From positions 934,001 to 998,000 of the forward strand of contig OX411559.1 in assembly GCA_948146395.1 (NCBI GenBank): DNA of 64,000 nt, read 5' to 3'. The stretch comes from Fragum whitleyi (taxonomy: Eukaryota > Mollusca > Bivalvia > Cardiida > Cardiidae). How positions within the stretch are numbered: the first letter of the stretch is position 1; each line of letters starts with the position of its first letter. Shown here piece after piece: positions 11,956 to 24,718 of this stretch. A program made the translations under genes and the position numbers. The notes beneath the pieces are model-generated. The model made no database searches. It had not been told where the DNA came from and saw only the letters and a program-made list of their open reading frames with translations.

Positions 11956-13210
11956 CAGGTTCGAAACATTTCGCACCTGGCTGTTTTTCTGAAATTAGAA
12001 TGACTAATTTGCTTTGCATCTTAAGAACTTTTGTGTACTGACCACCAATTATTTTACTGTAAGATGGTCCGTTTTCGGAAAACAGATCACAAATATGATA
12101 CACTTTGGTCTATTTCACCGAGAATGCAACGTACGTGATTTAAATATACACATTTACAAGTCAAAATGCTGAATATACGTGTACACTATTTGAGACTCAC
12201 TATTTCTTTTGTCGCAAAGGGTTTTCGTCTTTGTGAAATCTTACCATTGTCATTCACATTTAACAATTGTTTAATCATTTACTTATTCCTGTAAGACTTG
12301 TAACTTTTTCTCGCCATGAAATGTGTCAATACGGACCTTAAATCTAATAACCACAGAAAGGACATGTGTTAATTACGTTACTGGCTTAGCCTAATTCGCA
12401 AGGGATATCAACTTAGTTTCATTATGTTTCGTGATTTCGTCTTCGGTTTTTATCTCTCCTGAACATTCAAATGCACGTTATAAAATGATTAAAATAAAAT
12501 CTGATAACAGTGTCAATTCAATATAAAACTTTTTTGCGTTCATTATATAACCCCATTTCAGAATGATGCTACAAACTGTCTCTTTTGTTTAACGAAATAT
12601 TATTTATCATTTTGTAAAATTGAAATGCAAAATATATAATAAAACATTTTCCGTTGTTTGGCGCCCATAAACAGTAATTAGAATATCGAATTGATGCCAC
12701 GAATTTTTTAAATCTTAGAATCACACACTCGACCTTACGTTCGCGCCGAAGTTGTTGAAATGAAGTATTTCTATTTGGAAGGGAAATAACTGTAAACACT
12801 TTTGTCACATACTCAGAAAAGACTGGGTTACTGCCCATTGATCTATCGATACAGGTCTCTCAGACGGCGGGCTACCAGAACAAAGTACTCGCCCGAATGT
12901 ACAGACTAGGATTGACGGGATAAGGATGACATTTTATAACGATATTACCTAGTTTTTTGGTTGAGGTCCAATCTTTCATAAGATTATCCAAGATGAGACT
13001 TTTTTTCCAGCAAAACGAACTTATGGAGACAATTTTAATCGTTGCATATTTTCAAACTATCTCAGATTTGTGTAAGATAAAAGTTATAAGTAACAATTTT
13101 AAATGAAGAATCTCTAGTGATTTGAATAATGCTGGTAAAATTACAAAATTACCTTTTTAAAACTTTCAATGGAAAAGTATGTAATTAGCTACTTAATTGC
13201 ACATATTTAT
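11956..13210. other. No recognised feature
   Basis: AT-rich spacer. An 89-codon minus-strand frame (12569-12838) has no recognisable domain and no convincing splice context. Confidence 0.35.
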
Positions 13211-13627
13211 TACAGTTAATAACATCAGGAAATTGACAATCACTCCGATCAAAACCATTCAAAAACATTCGCTCAGCGTTCTTATCATTCATGTTAAGAA
13301 CTCACTAATATCGTTAGAAAAAATTCGAAATTGTTGAAGGAGATCAACACTAATTGAAATCGAAAAATCATTCTATGTTGTTATTGGCTGTTGTGAATTT
13401 TAAAGTGATTGATTAGCTCTCGAGGACAAATAAACAGAAAAATACGTATATTTTATTAAAGGGAGGTAATACAAATAGCTATGTTTGTTCACCCTGAACA
13501 AAATTAGCGATATTGGATTACCTCCCTTGAATTTCACTCAAAACTCGCTCTACAGACTCATTCAATTTCCTTGCATAATCATTCCAAAATCACTCATCTT
13601 GTCATTTTCACGATGCCGTTAACTGCA
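13211..13627. mobile_element. Family A MITE, full-length
   Basis: Begins TACAGTTAATAACATCAGG and ends GTCATTTTCACGATGCCGTT then AACTGCA; the final TA has mutated. The palindrome (GGGAGGTAAT facing ATTACCTCCC) is at about 13460-13528. Confidence 0.8.
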
Positions 13628-14055
13628 GTTTACCTGAATAGAATTTTTGCGCTGTACGATAAATCTTATATGGGCGTGATCTTAACAAATGAACTGCATT
13701 AATTTTGCTTAATTCTATATTTTGTGTTTTTAAAAGGCCATAGACAATTTAAAAAAAGAGAGATTCGAATACAAAGACAATAACTCTTTACATATATTAT
13801 GAGTCAGGGCTGGAATTTCAAACTTTCTTACATCACCGCGAAGCAAAAACTTTGGATAGCCTATTCATCCAAACAGTCAGAACAGTCTTTAATTTGCGCA
13901 TGTATAAAAATTATGGTCTGAACCTCACTTCAGTCAATCAGTTATAATTCTCATCGCGTTTTCTTCGTTGCAATTTTATTTTGTGTTTGATTTACGCGAA
14001 AGACCCCACATTGTATCACTGTATTCATTGATTCAAAATCATTATCAATTTTAGT

Positions 14056-14220
14056 TTAAGGCAGTGGACCCGTAATAGGTACACAACATTTCTGGAGTAA
14101 TAAACTTTAACAGTGTTAACCGAGGTTTCCTAATGATCTTCATTAGGAAAACTCGGTCAACATTGTGAAAGATCATACGTTCCAAAACGTTGCAGAACTA
14201 TTATGGGTCCACTACCTTAA
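14056..14220. mobile_element. TTAA-flanked palindromic MITE (piggyBac-like)
   Basis: The element 14060-14216 has ends GGCAGTGGACCCGTAATAG and CTATTATGGGTCCACTACC and is flanked by TTAA on both sides. The centre is a second inverted repeat (AACCGAG, TTTCCTAATGA facing TCATTAGGAAA, CTCGGT), so nearly the whole 157 bp can fold. TTAA duplications are typical of piggyBac-type transposition; there is no coding capacity. Confidence 0.75.
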
Positions 14221-14852
14221 AAGATAATTGTCGCGCTCATAGACATGTCGGAAAATTCCTGTCGGAGATTCTGTTAAAATTCTTCGATGTACCAATTTCG
14301 GTGTTTAAACATCTACCTTGAACATAGCTTTTATTTTTAAACTAATTTGGCAATATTCAATTCTGATAAAAAAAAGTACTATTTTTAAAGACAGGCCATT
14401 CTGAAATTGAAAAAAGTAAGCAACCTTAATGTTCTCTTGGTCAAAGTACGCTAAGAAACGTTGCACAACTCCTATGTATATAAAAAAGATGCTCGTTTTT
14501 ACGATTATCTCCCTTAGAAATATTTGAAACGTTAAATAACTCTGCACCAATCAATGAATGAATCGAATCTCTGTTATCTCCCCTAATAGCCTTTTCTATT
14601 CATTTAAATTAAAATCGGATACATATTGCATTTTCGTCTGATTCTCGATAAGCTTTAGAGCTCAAAATGGCATTCATAGCTTTCAAACATTGAAACGCTT
14701 TTCAATAAAAGGAATCATCAGCAAAACCCGTACAATATATCAATGGAAAATTATCGAATCGAGTACATTTCATTCGTACCATACGATAAGAATTACAAAA
14801 CGGTGTAAGTTGTTTGCAAATTAAAAATCCGCCTTTTTAACGTTAACTCGCG

Positions 14853-15192
14853 CAGGGTTCGACACTAATGGGAGTCCAGTTTACCAGTTGGACTCCTTTG
14901 ATTTGCAACTAAGGAGTCCGCTGGACTTGAAAGGAAATATTTTGAAAAACAAATGCACAAAACTTGTTGAAGAAAATATTTGTTTGCATCTTATAATGTT
15001 TTCAGAAAAAAACTCTTCTTTGGTAGGACATTGTTTAAAAGAAGAAATTGCTTATAACAAGCAATTTCTTCTTTTCCACAATGATCTCCCATTATGAAAA
15101 TTTGGACTCCTTACTTTGAGCTGGGACTCCTTGATTTCGTGCAGTAGGTGTTCAATTGACTCCTAAATCTCAGGAGTTAGTGTCGACCCCTG
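14853..15192. mobile_element. CAGGG-ended DNA element (hAT-like) with internal hairpin
   Basis: Inverted ends CAGGGTTCGACACTAA and TTAGTGTCGACCCCTG enclose 340 bp. GGAGTCC-type short repeats occur near both ends, and a long hairpin (AAAGAAGAAATTGCTT facing AAGCAATTTCTTCTTTT) lies at about 15039-15077. CAGGG termini are common in hAT elements, but I see no clean 8-bp duplication. The 69-codon frame inside (14888-15097) shows no known domain. Confidence 0.65.
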
Positions 15193-15258
15193 CTTGCGTA
15201 CAGAACTGGGTATAATTTGTTAACAGTTTGCGCCTATTTATCATCTTGAACGCAGAGA
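15193..15258. repeat. Family D half copy
   Basis: Reads CTTGCGTACAGAACTGGGTA, then TAATTTGTTAACAG, and ends ATCTTGAACGCAGAG, matching the right half of family D. The CAGGG-ended element abuts its broken end, so that element may have inserted into it. Confidence 0.45.
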
Positions 15259-15312
15259 TGGCGATTCGTTTAAGACAACAATAGCATAGTGTAGCCGAGA
15301 GGCAAAATATAT

Positions 15313-15699
15313 GTATTCTGCGTTATTAATGAACTGGCAGGGCGGGGCTTAGCCGTGACGTAATTTGGCGAGTTTACTTTTCAATAGTTTGGGTTCTTTC
15401 AAATTTTAGTCGGTAATCATCGTTGGCTCGTAACTGTATCTTAAAACCTTAAGGATTCAAATGCTTTGAGAGAGTGAACACATTTCATCGTTTGGTTACC
15501 AATGCCTCGTAACTTCAGCTTGATTAAGCTGAAGTTACGAGGATTTGGTTACCAATCCACGATTAAAGTTTTCGAAATAAATATGTCGACTCTCTTAGGA
15601 AGCAGGTTATTTTAGATAAAAGCTGATTTCCCTAAACCTTAAGTGAAACGACCCGTTACTTAGGCTCCGCCCTGCCAGGGCATTAATCAGGGATAATAC
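15313..15699. mobile_element. Family B MITE, copy 1
   Basis: Ends GTATTCTGCGTTATTAATGA ... CTGGCAGGGCGG and CCGCCCTGCCAGGG ... ATTAATCAGGGATAATAC are inverted over about 33 bp. The centre is a palindrome (CCTCGTAACTTCAGCTTGAT followed by its complement), flanked by GGTTACCAA on both sides. It has no coding capacity. Confidence 0.8.
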
Positions 15700-16070
15700 C
15701 TTAAGCTTGAATAACGTTAGAGTAGTCACGGTGTCGATATTAACAAGGCGGCGAATCACGTGACACGACAATATATAGTCAGAGAATCGTCAATAATTCC
15801 GTCAATATATGAGTAGGTGGAAAAATGTCTGGAATTCAATGAAAATGGCAGATTTTTGAAAAATCTGCTGATTAAAAAGTTATTGACGATCAAGTAAAAA
15901 CTAGATAGAAGATTTTGATCGTCCTTCGTAAAAAATATTGTCGATGTAAACCCCTACAAATTGTCTACATTAGTTTTCCGTCAATGAATTTATTGTAATT
16001 ATTGTTACTATTGTTTTATGTCATTGATGACGTCATAATATTCCTCTTTGTAATACTATATGCGTACACG

Positions 16071-16461
16071 GTATTCTGTGTAATTATTGAACTGGCAGGG
16101 CGGGGCTTAACCTTGATGTAATTTGGCGAGTTTACTTTTCAATAGTTTGGGTTCTTTCAAATTTTAGTCGGTAATCATCGTTAACGCGTGCAAATAACTG
16201 TATCCAAAAACCTAAATGATTCACGTGCATGAGAGAGTGAGCACATTTCATCGTTTGATTACCAAAGCCTCGTAACTTCAGCTTGATTAAGCTGAAGTTT
16301 CGAGGATTTGGTTACCAATCTATAATTTAATGTCTCGAGTTATTTAAGTCGACTCTCTTTAGAAGTAGGTTATTTTAGATAGAAGCTGATTTCCCTTAAC
16401 CTTCAGTGCAACAACCCGTTACTTAGGCTCCGCCCTGCCAGGGCATTGATAATGGATAATA
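16071..16461. mobile_element. Family B MITE, copy 2
   Basis: The same layout and direction as the copy 370 bp upstream: GTATTCTGTGTAATTATTGA, CTGGCAGGGCGG, the central CCTCGTAACTTCAGCTTGAT palindrome, and CCGCCCTGCCAGGG at the right end. The two copies are strongly alike along their whole length. Confidence 0.8.
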
Positions 16462-16978
16462 ACACGTTTGAAAAAGATTTCAATGGTCTTCTACACCGTA
16501 TCATTTCAGTGGTAGGAAAATCGTAGAACGCTAAAAGTGAAATATCTATTGCTTTCTAGTCGTTGTCAAATTAAAATCTTGTTTTTTTTTAAAAAAAACC
16601 TAAAAAATAATATAATTCTTATTCAAATTCACTATGTTAAAAATAACACCACCTTTTTATCAAAGAGCCTGAAATTGAATACGCAAGACTCTCATATTCA
16701 AAACAAGCATATTTGTGCATTCCTATAAGGACTTCATCAAACTTAATTCATATAAGTACTAATTTATTGATACACTGTTTTGAAAAAGAAATTACCCTCT
16801 TCAATAATATCAATAACCTTAATCGATGTGAACATTTGTATAATGTATAATATAAATAAGAATTGGTTAAAATGTAACAGAGGCCTTAATATCGCCCCAC
16901 AAACGGCCTGTCTGTTGAATGACTGGACTGTTATTCTAGCCGAGTCGATAACAACGGGTTCCAAGTTCCTCGTCTACG

Positions 16979-17036
16979 TCGTTGTTATTCCAAAACCTCG
17001 TAACGACAGCTTGATCAAGCTGTAGTTTCGAGGTTT
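16979..17036. repeat. Family B central palindrome fragment
   Basis: CCTCGTAACGACAGCTTGAT is followed by its imperfect complement (CAAGCTGTAGTTTCGAGG). This matches the centre of family B without its terminal repeats. Confidence 0.55.
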
Positions 17037-18769
17037 TAGAAAACATCGACGATATTTTAACTCTATCTGCAATATATTCTTGAAACGGCATTCATTACTC
17101 AGTAAATCTCGCCTTTCCAGCTTTCATTGTATAAAAGTCTTGCACACGTTGTATTTTGACGTAACAAACAGTTGAAAGATTTAGTGAGTGATCATTGGTC
17201 AATTTTGGCTATACAGAAATATACAAAATTGACTTTTGATAACTAACTAATATCTTTTCACCTGTTACATTTTATATACACTTATTTGAAGCAAGTTCAC
17301 AACAGCACTGTTCTGTTCCGATGTAAACATACGTAACGTTACGTAACGTATACGTATGTTACGTATTTACGGCGACTAAATTATTTGAGGCGTGTGGACT
17401 GCTATTCGGTGATTGGTTTTCCGATCGTTGTTCTGTTGACATAGAGTTGTTGGATTTTACTGAGCTAGCGTCCCGAACTATAACATCAGTTGTTTTGACA
17501 ATGTCTGAAAAATAAGGAAACAAATCTTTAGTTCATGGCGTTGGATTTTTAGGATTGTGAAGCTACGTTTGAAGACATAGCTAACGAGATGTTACCGAAT
17601 CTTTATTTGTTTCAGATGACGAGTTTTATTAATGTTTTGTTTAAAAAAGAAATAAGCAAAATTCAAATCATGATTATATGACCGATTCTTAGAGGATGTT
17701 AAACCTCCGTGAATGTAGGTAAATGAGATAGCGGAGATTCTTTACACCAATTGAAAACTTATAGTAGATAAGCTCCCAATAAACTTCCTTGCGATTACAA
17801 TTAGAAAGTTATCTTTTATATATTTTTATTATATTTTTATGAACTATGTACGGAAAGGTAGTATTACTCCCTTTTAGGTTTCTTTAGCTGCAAACAAAAT
17901 CTTCCCATCTCATTTACTTACTTTCGTGAAGGTTTGTTATCCTTTAAGCACTGTTAATTAAATCCTAAAAATGTCAAATTAACCCAATAAAAAATCAATC
18001 CGTTCGATCAGCAGTTCATCTAAAGCCTTTGAAACACTTACTCAAATAATTCTAAACAATCTACATCTTTATTAATCTTTATTCAAATCAATGGTAAATG
18101 TAAACGTTTATGCGTCTGATTGAACACACAAAAATGTATTATAGAAGCATGTGTTCAAATTTTATCAATGGAGTGTTATAGAACAACTCCAATTACATTC
18201 AAGTTTGACAATTACTCGATTTTCCTAATTCATACCAATTCTTTAATATCGTTTATATAAACCTAGATTTTTGTAGGTTACTATGAAGATTTGATACATA
18301 TAGATGTACATTAATATATTTGAGCACAGACAAACGAAGAATACATATAAATTGTTCGAGTACATTGTTGGTTATACAGTTTTAAATATCTGTAAACCTG
18401 CATGATACAAAGCGGAGAGAGTATGTAAGGGAAACATTGAACGAGGGCTACTTAAGCACCGAATCTTTTGAACTTGTCATCTTTACGTATATTAAAACGG
18501 TGATTTACAGTGCATGCCGAATATAACGAAAGTAGTGTCTCATAAACATTTTTTTTTCGCAAAACAATCGACATTACAGGTCTTGACTAATTGTACTGTA
18601 ACCATAATTTGCATCCACAAGCCATATAATGAAAGTGCCAACAGTGCTTACTTTTTCTTAAAGTGAATGGTTACAATATGAAATGAATGACTGTTGTCCT
18701 ATGACTTTTACCATAAGCAGAAACTACGATCCTTTTTTTTTCAAAAAGTATTTACATAAAGGCACTTAC
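17037..18769. other. Spacer with a short ACGTAACG palindrome
   Basis: No genes recognised. At about 17328-17363 overlapping palindromes of ACGTAACGTTACGT and CATACG/CGTATG type occur. Confidence 0.35.
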
Positions 18770-19101
18770 AGCTAGGTAATCAAATACCGATAATTCCGTC
18801 CGACTTCGACGAAATTTGCAATATTTATAACCTCCCTTTTAAAAGAATCTACATCTTTTTGATGTGTGTATCTTCACGAACCAATTTTAAATTGCACACC
18901 GACCAAGAGACTCGTGGAATAACTTGATACGTTTTAATGGTATGGTGATTGTTTTTGTAGATATCGAATAGTTTTTAACGATGTTTGACCATTTTTAATT
19001 GATTTAAATGAGTGTTTGGAATGAATAAATGGAGAGCTGAGCGAGCGATTTAAATGGTTTTAATTAAGGTGAATGTCAATTTCAAGATGAAATGAAATGT
19101 A
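18770..19101. mobile_element. Family A MITE, partial copy
   Basis: Begins within the decayed central palindrome (TTGCAATATTTATAACCTCC) and runs through AAATGAGTGTTTGGAATGAA, GAGAGCTGAGCGAGCG and TGTCAATTTCAAGATGAAAT to the right end. The left TIR is missing. Confidence 0.65.
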
Positions 19102-20388
19102 TAAACACTGTACACAAAGATGATACTTCTCCTCCTCAAATAGCATGCCGATATGGATCTACGATTTTTGCATTTCAATTTAAGATTAATAACGGCATGA
19201 TATAATATTCCATACTATCAGTATAGCGTGGTTTTATTGACTCGAATCTGACCCCTGCTGTTTAGATGAACAAGAATCTGATTATTTCTACTCGACTTGC
19301 ACGTGCTTTCATCATAATATATAACAAACGGTACTGAATGTAAAATACATTTTGTTAATTAATAAAATATGTCGGTAATTGTTATTCAAGCATTTCTTCC
19401 ACGGAGGTCAAACTCAGGTTAAATAAAACAAGGTATACAATTAAATTCTGGTTTAAACGATATGTATTTGTTCTGTTACCTTATCATATGGCAAGTTGTA
19501 TTTTGCCTAGGTAAAAAAGGGAATAGTAAAAGACACATTAAAATAATTCTTCTTTATATTATTTTCTAACAAAGGCAGAACTCAAAATTGTTTATCATAG
19601 TGAACATTTAAGAATTGAACACAAATATTTTTTTTCTCACATACCTTCCAATACTTTCCATAACAAACATCCATCAAAATAAAAGTGTAGTTATGCGCTA
19701 TTTCTTTGGTAATGGGAGCAAAATAAGTTTGAAAAGGTTAATTTGGAAAAAGACGCTAGTGATCTGAGCCTCGTTTAGAATAGAAACGTTATTAACACTA
19801 CATGGCTTGTTTAATAGCGTTTGAACTTCACACTTTGTTAAGACCAATTTGTCTAAAACAAATCCTATGACAGATCCGCTTCATCTTTCATAAGTCTAGA
19901 TCATGTCCTTGTTGTGTCATGTAGACGTCATTTGACGATCAATTATGCTTTTTGAAGCCACAAAAATATCAATGAAATGGCGAATTTCGATGATATACAC
20001 AAGCAATATATGAAAAGGCTACTGAATACAATTGACAAGAGTATGCATACATGAGAAAGGTAAACATGGATTGCACAGAGCGACAGAGGGCAAATCAAAG
20101 ATTAAAAAAAGAGAAGTTTACAAAAGACAGACACGTGTAAAATGGAAGTCGAATATGTTGTTGTGATTGTTTATTTGACCTTGTTTTTTTTTGTTTTTTT
20201 GAATTGATCAGTTATAGAATACAGACGGAAAAGAGAGAGAGTAAACAATGAATTCATACACATAGTTGAGAGTCGGTGGTCAACATTGTCGTTTGCAATC
20301 TTGATCTGAGTGCCATTTTCATTAAACCAGAAAAGGTAGAAGAAAGAGAAAAAACAGACGTACATATAAAAAGAGAGTCATTAGTTAC
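19102..20388. other. No firm feature; one microexon-like site
   Basis: AT-rich. On the minus strand, 19480-19506 is a 27-base open stretch between a strong acceptor (CCCTTTTTTACCTAG) and a good donor (AAG/GTAACA), but in phase 1 it would end in TGA. Confidence 0.3.
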
Positions 20389-20508
20389 CTGAATGTGAGT
20401 TGGCGGTCGGCTGTGTCGTTGGGAGTGTTGAGTTGGGTGTGGTTTCATTGACACTGGATGTGTTATTTTGAGTTTTCATCAAATTCACCAATGCTGTAGT
20501 TGAAGTGT
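20389..20508 (-). CDS. Candidate 120-nt cassette exon of the Shaw channel tail (Thr/Ser-rich)
   Basis: On the minus strand a strong acceptor (TTTTTCTATATTTTCGTAG) is followed by 120 bases open in phase 1 and a strong donor (CATTCAG/GTAACTAA). With the G left by the preceding exon the product begins DTSTTALVNLMKTQNN and ends TQPTANSHSG. It is rich in Thr, Ser and Asn with no membrane segment. It is markedly less AT-rich than its surroundings, and both boundaries are phase 1, like every other exon candidate of this gene. Assignment to the Shaw gene is inferred from strand, phase and the lack of another gene. It is the most distal exon I can support; the last exon and poly-A site of this isoform were not found. 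Confidence 0.6.
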
Positions 20509-22704
20509 CTACGAAAATATAGAAAAAAAATCAATGAAAAAGCGGAGCATAAACATACAATGCCACACGACGACGACAGACGAAAAATTGTACCCTGATT
20601 TCGGATAGTGAAGGCCGAGTGACTAACTTCACTCTCCATATAACATTTTATTATCGAATGTCCCTTTTGTCAGGATCTAAGACAAAAAAACATTAGACAA
20701 AGCTACATTATTAATCCAAGAATGTTCAAGTTCCTTGTTCTTTTGCAAAGTAATAACTATAATATAGTTCTAAATCATTGCAATTTTATTCATTCTGCTT
20801 TCGCATTGAGAAATAATATGCAGCCTTAATAAAAATGTAGTAAAATTTACTCTTTTCAGGAGTTCTTTAATACCCGTTTCTTTATTAACAGTGCTCATAA
20901 TTTAAGGTCAAGGTATAGAGTTTTTGAACCAAATTCGGTGCTTCTTCTATTTACAAGAAGAGACAGTTTTCCCAACTAAGCAATATATCAAATTGAAGCT
21001 GTAGATGAGCACAATCAGTTGAACATTAGAGCCCCCCATCTCATAACAGAATGGCCAAAAACCACTATGGAAAATGGGATATTCTGTTCAAAACCAACAA
21101 CTTCATAACGACTGGGATAAGATTTGCCTAAATTTCATTAGAAAGTAGATAAATGTTCCTGCAAGGTACCACTACAACCTTAGATATAAAACTCGGTCTC
21201 AAAAGGCTCCTCTGAAACAATCAATTTCCATCTATTTTGACAACATACATGTCAAACCGGTTTGGTCTGTTTTTAAGATAGATGTTAGGTATGGTGCAAA
21301 ACCACACCATAATTTTGTGAAATATTTTATGATATTTATTTCAAATAATATTTTTTTTTATTCAATGATCTATAATAAATTTTTATATTTATCACTTTGT
21401 GAAAAAGAAACTGATAAATTGCTAAACAGCCTTACAGGTATATAAACTATTAATGTCAATTTATGTTGTGATAACAGACCAAACCTTGCAAAAATCTACA
21501 CGTTTACAAAATAAGAATGGCACATATGACATATGTGTTAATAAAATAAGTCAAAACAAATTGTTTGCATAACTACGTGCTGGGCCCGAGTTTTATATGA
21601 ACGATTGAAGTAGTACCTGGGTTTTACTTTAGATTGTGACTTGTTAAATAATGAGCAAATTTTATCCAACAGGGACCTCAAACCTCTTCTTCGTTAGAAA
21701 GTAGGACAAGGATAAGCTTAAATATGAGTTCTACACTCTTCATTCTATATGTCATTCTATTGACTTACCTTAATTATCCTTATGAGCATATTATAAGTTA
21801 CTAATTGAATCAGAAAATGTGTACATCTGAAGAGAACATTATGAATTATACCAACCCTAAACAGCAAATAACTCATATTGGGATTTTCCTTTTGTATTTT
21901 TAATTGTCTGTTATTGGTTATCAGAAGTAGTTTTTTCTTCGAAAAAAAATAAACTAAACTAAATAATTTATCTCAGTTCTACAAAGAAAAATTCCAAAGA
22001 AGACACTCTTTCACATAATAATGAAAGCTGTTGAAAACATGCCAAATCAAAAAGAGTATCCTTGATTTTTTTATCGAATATTTAAAAACAACATTGTCTA
22101 TCTTTCTAATACAATGTCTTCTTCGATATATCTATGTGTACCATATTGACCACTTCGTTTTGTAATTTTTTGTAAATATAAGGATAATGAAGGAGACAGA
22201 AAACCATGACGGTCCTTCTCTCCTCACATGAATCTTCTTGAACATTAAATGAGTACAATTGGCAGTCGTCCATAAGAGATGTTTTAAAACCAACTTTGAA
22301 TATCAAAGGCCAATTTCAAAGAAGGTCTATTTTTCTACTTTTCTTACTTTTATCCAAGTGCATGGTATCAACAAACTTAGTAAAGGCTCACTATACCAGA
22401 TATGAAAGTTTTCTGCTTTAAAGGTCTTAGAGTATAGCCCAAATGAGAACACATGGGCATGGTATAAGCGTACATTGTAGGGATATGAAAAGGACTCTAA
22501 ATTGAAATATATATTCTATCTTCGTTTCTGTGTAAAATAGACAGAGCCTAAATATGACTTAAGGATCCTGTAATAAACTATAATGGGTGTTCCTATAAAC
22601 GAAAATCGAAACGGCCTGACTGCTAGTGTTAGAGAAGAAGGTTTTCCCCTATTCGTTTCCGACGTAACACGATTTAAAGGTCGATTTCAAACTTTGTAAA
22701 ACAT
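20509..22704. other. Candidate intron, no recognised feature
   Basis: AT-rich sequence between exon candidates. No convincing repeat or exon. A strong minus-strand donor near 21772 has no phase-compatible open exon before it. Confidence 0.35.
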
Positions 22705-22910
22705 GATCCAAGGAACATTCTTGACAAGTTTCATTGAGATTGGTATAGCTGTTAACTGTTAAGTAAGAGAAGTTATTTGAAGAAAGAGTAGACGACGTAC
22801 GTTGCATGATAGACAACGGATGGCGGACATTAATCGACCACAGTAGATCACCCTGAGCACTTTGTGTTCAGGTGAGATGAAATGCTATTGTGATAGTGAA
22901 TATCACACGA
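22705..22910. repeat. Pearl/HINE-like 3' fragment
   Basis: The stretch CCAAGGAACATTCTTGACAA then GTTTCATTGAGATTGG, a degenerate GACGACGTACG region, and an end reading CACCCTGAGCACTTTGTGTT then CAGGTGAG match the 3' end of the elements at 29761 and 57661. Confidence 0.6.
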
Positions 22911-22964
22911 ACACCAGTCCTCAGACCCGATACCTGTGGATTTTAGGGAGGATTGGTAGATGCT

Positions 22965-23265
22965 ACTATGTTGCAGGTCCTTTAGGCCTGTTGTAAATGG
23001 CAAAACTAAGTGTTTCAATCTCATCCAGTTTTGAAAAATAATTGCCTTTACAATACTAAAATTTGCATAACCATATGGAAGACATTGTAGAAAAAGAAGA
23101 AATTGCTTGTCAAAAGCAATTTCTTCTTTTTGAACATTGTGTTCCTTGTAATTAATCCCTTAAATTGCTAAAATTCAAAAATGTTTTATACATCCAGGAC
23201 CTGTTGTTATCAGGAAGGACATATTATAGTTCGGGCTTACAGGTCCTTCAGGCTTGTTGCAAAAT
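22965..23265. repeat. Repeat with hairpin shared with the CAGGG-ended element
   Basis: GACATTGTAGAAAAAGAAGA then AATTGCTT faces AAGCAATTTCTTCTTTTTG at about 23085-23140. This is the same hairpin, with the same upstream GACATTGT, as inside 14853-15192. Around it are direct and inverted AGGTCCTT and CAGGACCTG motifs. It is probably a diverged relative; its ends are uncertain. Confidence 0.5.
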
Positions 23266-23785
23266 GTAGCTAGTATCAAACCATATGATGTCGATAAGTG
23301 TTTTGTTGTGACGAAAGGATTCATAATAACAGCTTTAGAATTTTAACATTAGGAATCAAAACGAGTAGATAGACGAATCGTATAGTGTGTAAAATATAAT
23401 TACATGCACTTCTATACGAAGCAAGTAACCAATTGTAAATTGTATAGAACAAATAGTGCACAGACCCTTAAACATAATTTAATGAGAAGAAGAGATCAAC
23501 TTTAATAAGATTTCGTCTCTTCAGTAAAATGGCTGATAAGTGATAATTAAAAAAACTTTCTAACTACTTTTTAATACCATTTATATCATTAATATTCCTA
23601 TCATGCGTGCATTTTTTTCTTATAGGTACAGTTCAGTTTTCCGTAGTAAGTATGAAAACTATATATTGTCTACCACCATCAAAAAACTGAATTTAGGTAA
23701 AATCTTTTTTTTTTCCAAAAAAAAATAAAACTTCTTATAGAATGACTTGCTCTGCTGTTGACAAATATTACGCCATATGTCTTTT

Positions 23786-23812
23786 TTGTTGTTGTTGTTG
23801 TTGTTTTTTTTT
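23786..23812. repeat. (GTT)n microsatellite
   Basis: Six or more GTT units followed by poly-T. Confidence 0.8.
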
Positions 23813-24035
23813 CATTTCTTGTTTAAAAATTAGCTAATACATTAAGTCGTTTGAAATCAAATAATCTTTTTTCTTGAAAAAGACTTTCCCTTCTTAATGG
23901 CAAACATAAACAAAAAAAAATTTGTCTAAGATAGATTTCACTATACGACTATTTTAATGAATTTGACAATTGTCGTAGCTAGATGATCCAAGCGTTGTAA
24001 AGTGCACTTGACTGTTATATAGGCATACATTTACC

Positions 24036-24341
24036 GACAAAATATGTAATCATACCGAACAAAAGCATTGTATTTTGAACAGGTATTTAATAACAGACAA
24101 ATTAATTCAACTTTTTAAAAAGAAGGCTTTTTATTGTAATAATTTGAGCTTTGTCATATACACAATAATTTACTTGTTTTATATTTTACGGACAAAATAT
24201 GTAATCATGCCGAACAAAAGCATTTTATTTGGACGGGTATTTAATAACAGACAAATTAATTCAACTTTTCAAAAAGAAGGCTATTCATTGTAATAATTTG
24301 AGCTTTGTCATATACACAATAATTTACTTGTTTTATATTTG
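24036..24341. repeat. Two-copy 155-bp tandem duplication
   Basis: The block starting GACAAAATATGTAATCAT at 24036 is repeated at 24191 with few differences, through CACAATAATTTACTTGTTTT. The copies share whole-length similarity and no termini, so a recent local duplication is likelier than a transposon. Confidence 0.85.
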
Positions 24342-24718
24342 ACTTTGTAGAAAGCTAGAATATATGATTTCTTAAAAGCCAATCAAAAACGAGATCCGAT
24401 TTAGCCCAGCTAAAATTCAGAGTTTATATTATTTTAATTTAAGTTTACAGGTATTGGAAATCGGATCTTTATGATTTGAGTGTTACGAAACAAAATGAAT
24501 TCGAAAAATACTGTAATTACTTTTCGTGTGAAAGAGTTGAACACTCTATCTCATACAATAACTTATAGGACGAAAATTAGATTGTAAAACAAACGCCTGA
24601 TCTTTCAGTGATATTATTTGTAGTCAGCCAGTCAGACAGACTTGAACGGGCGAACACAATGGTAAACAATATGTCCAAACTACGTCGATGTGGGGCTTAA
24701 ATATCTAGATGAAACAGC

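Noticed and set aside
12949..12972. 24-nt phase-1 exon candidate reading DWTSTKKLG
   Set aside because: The acceptor is weak and there is no supporting neighbour or homology.
14888..15097. 69-codon ORF
   Set aside because: It lies across the hairpin of a transposable element and shows no domain.
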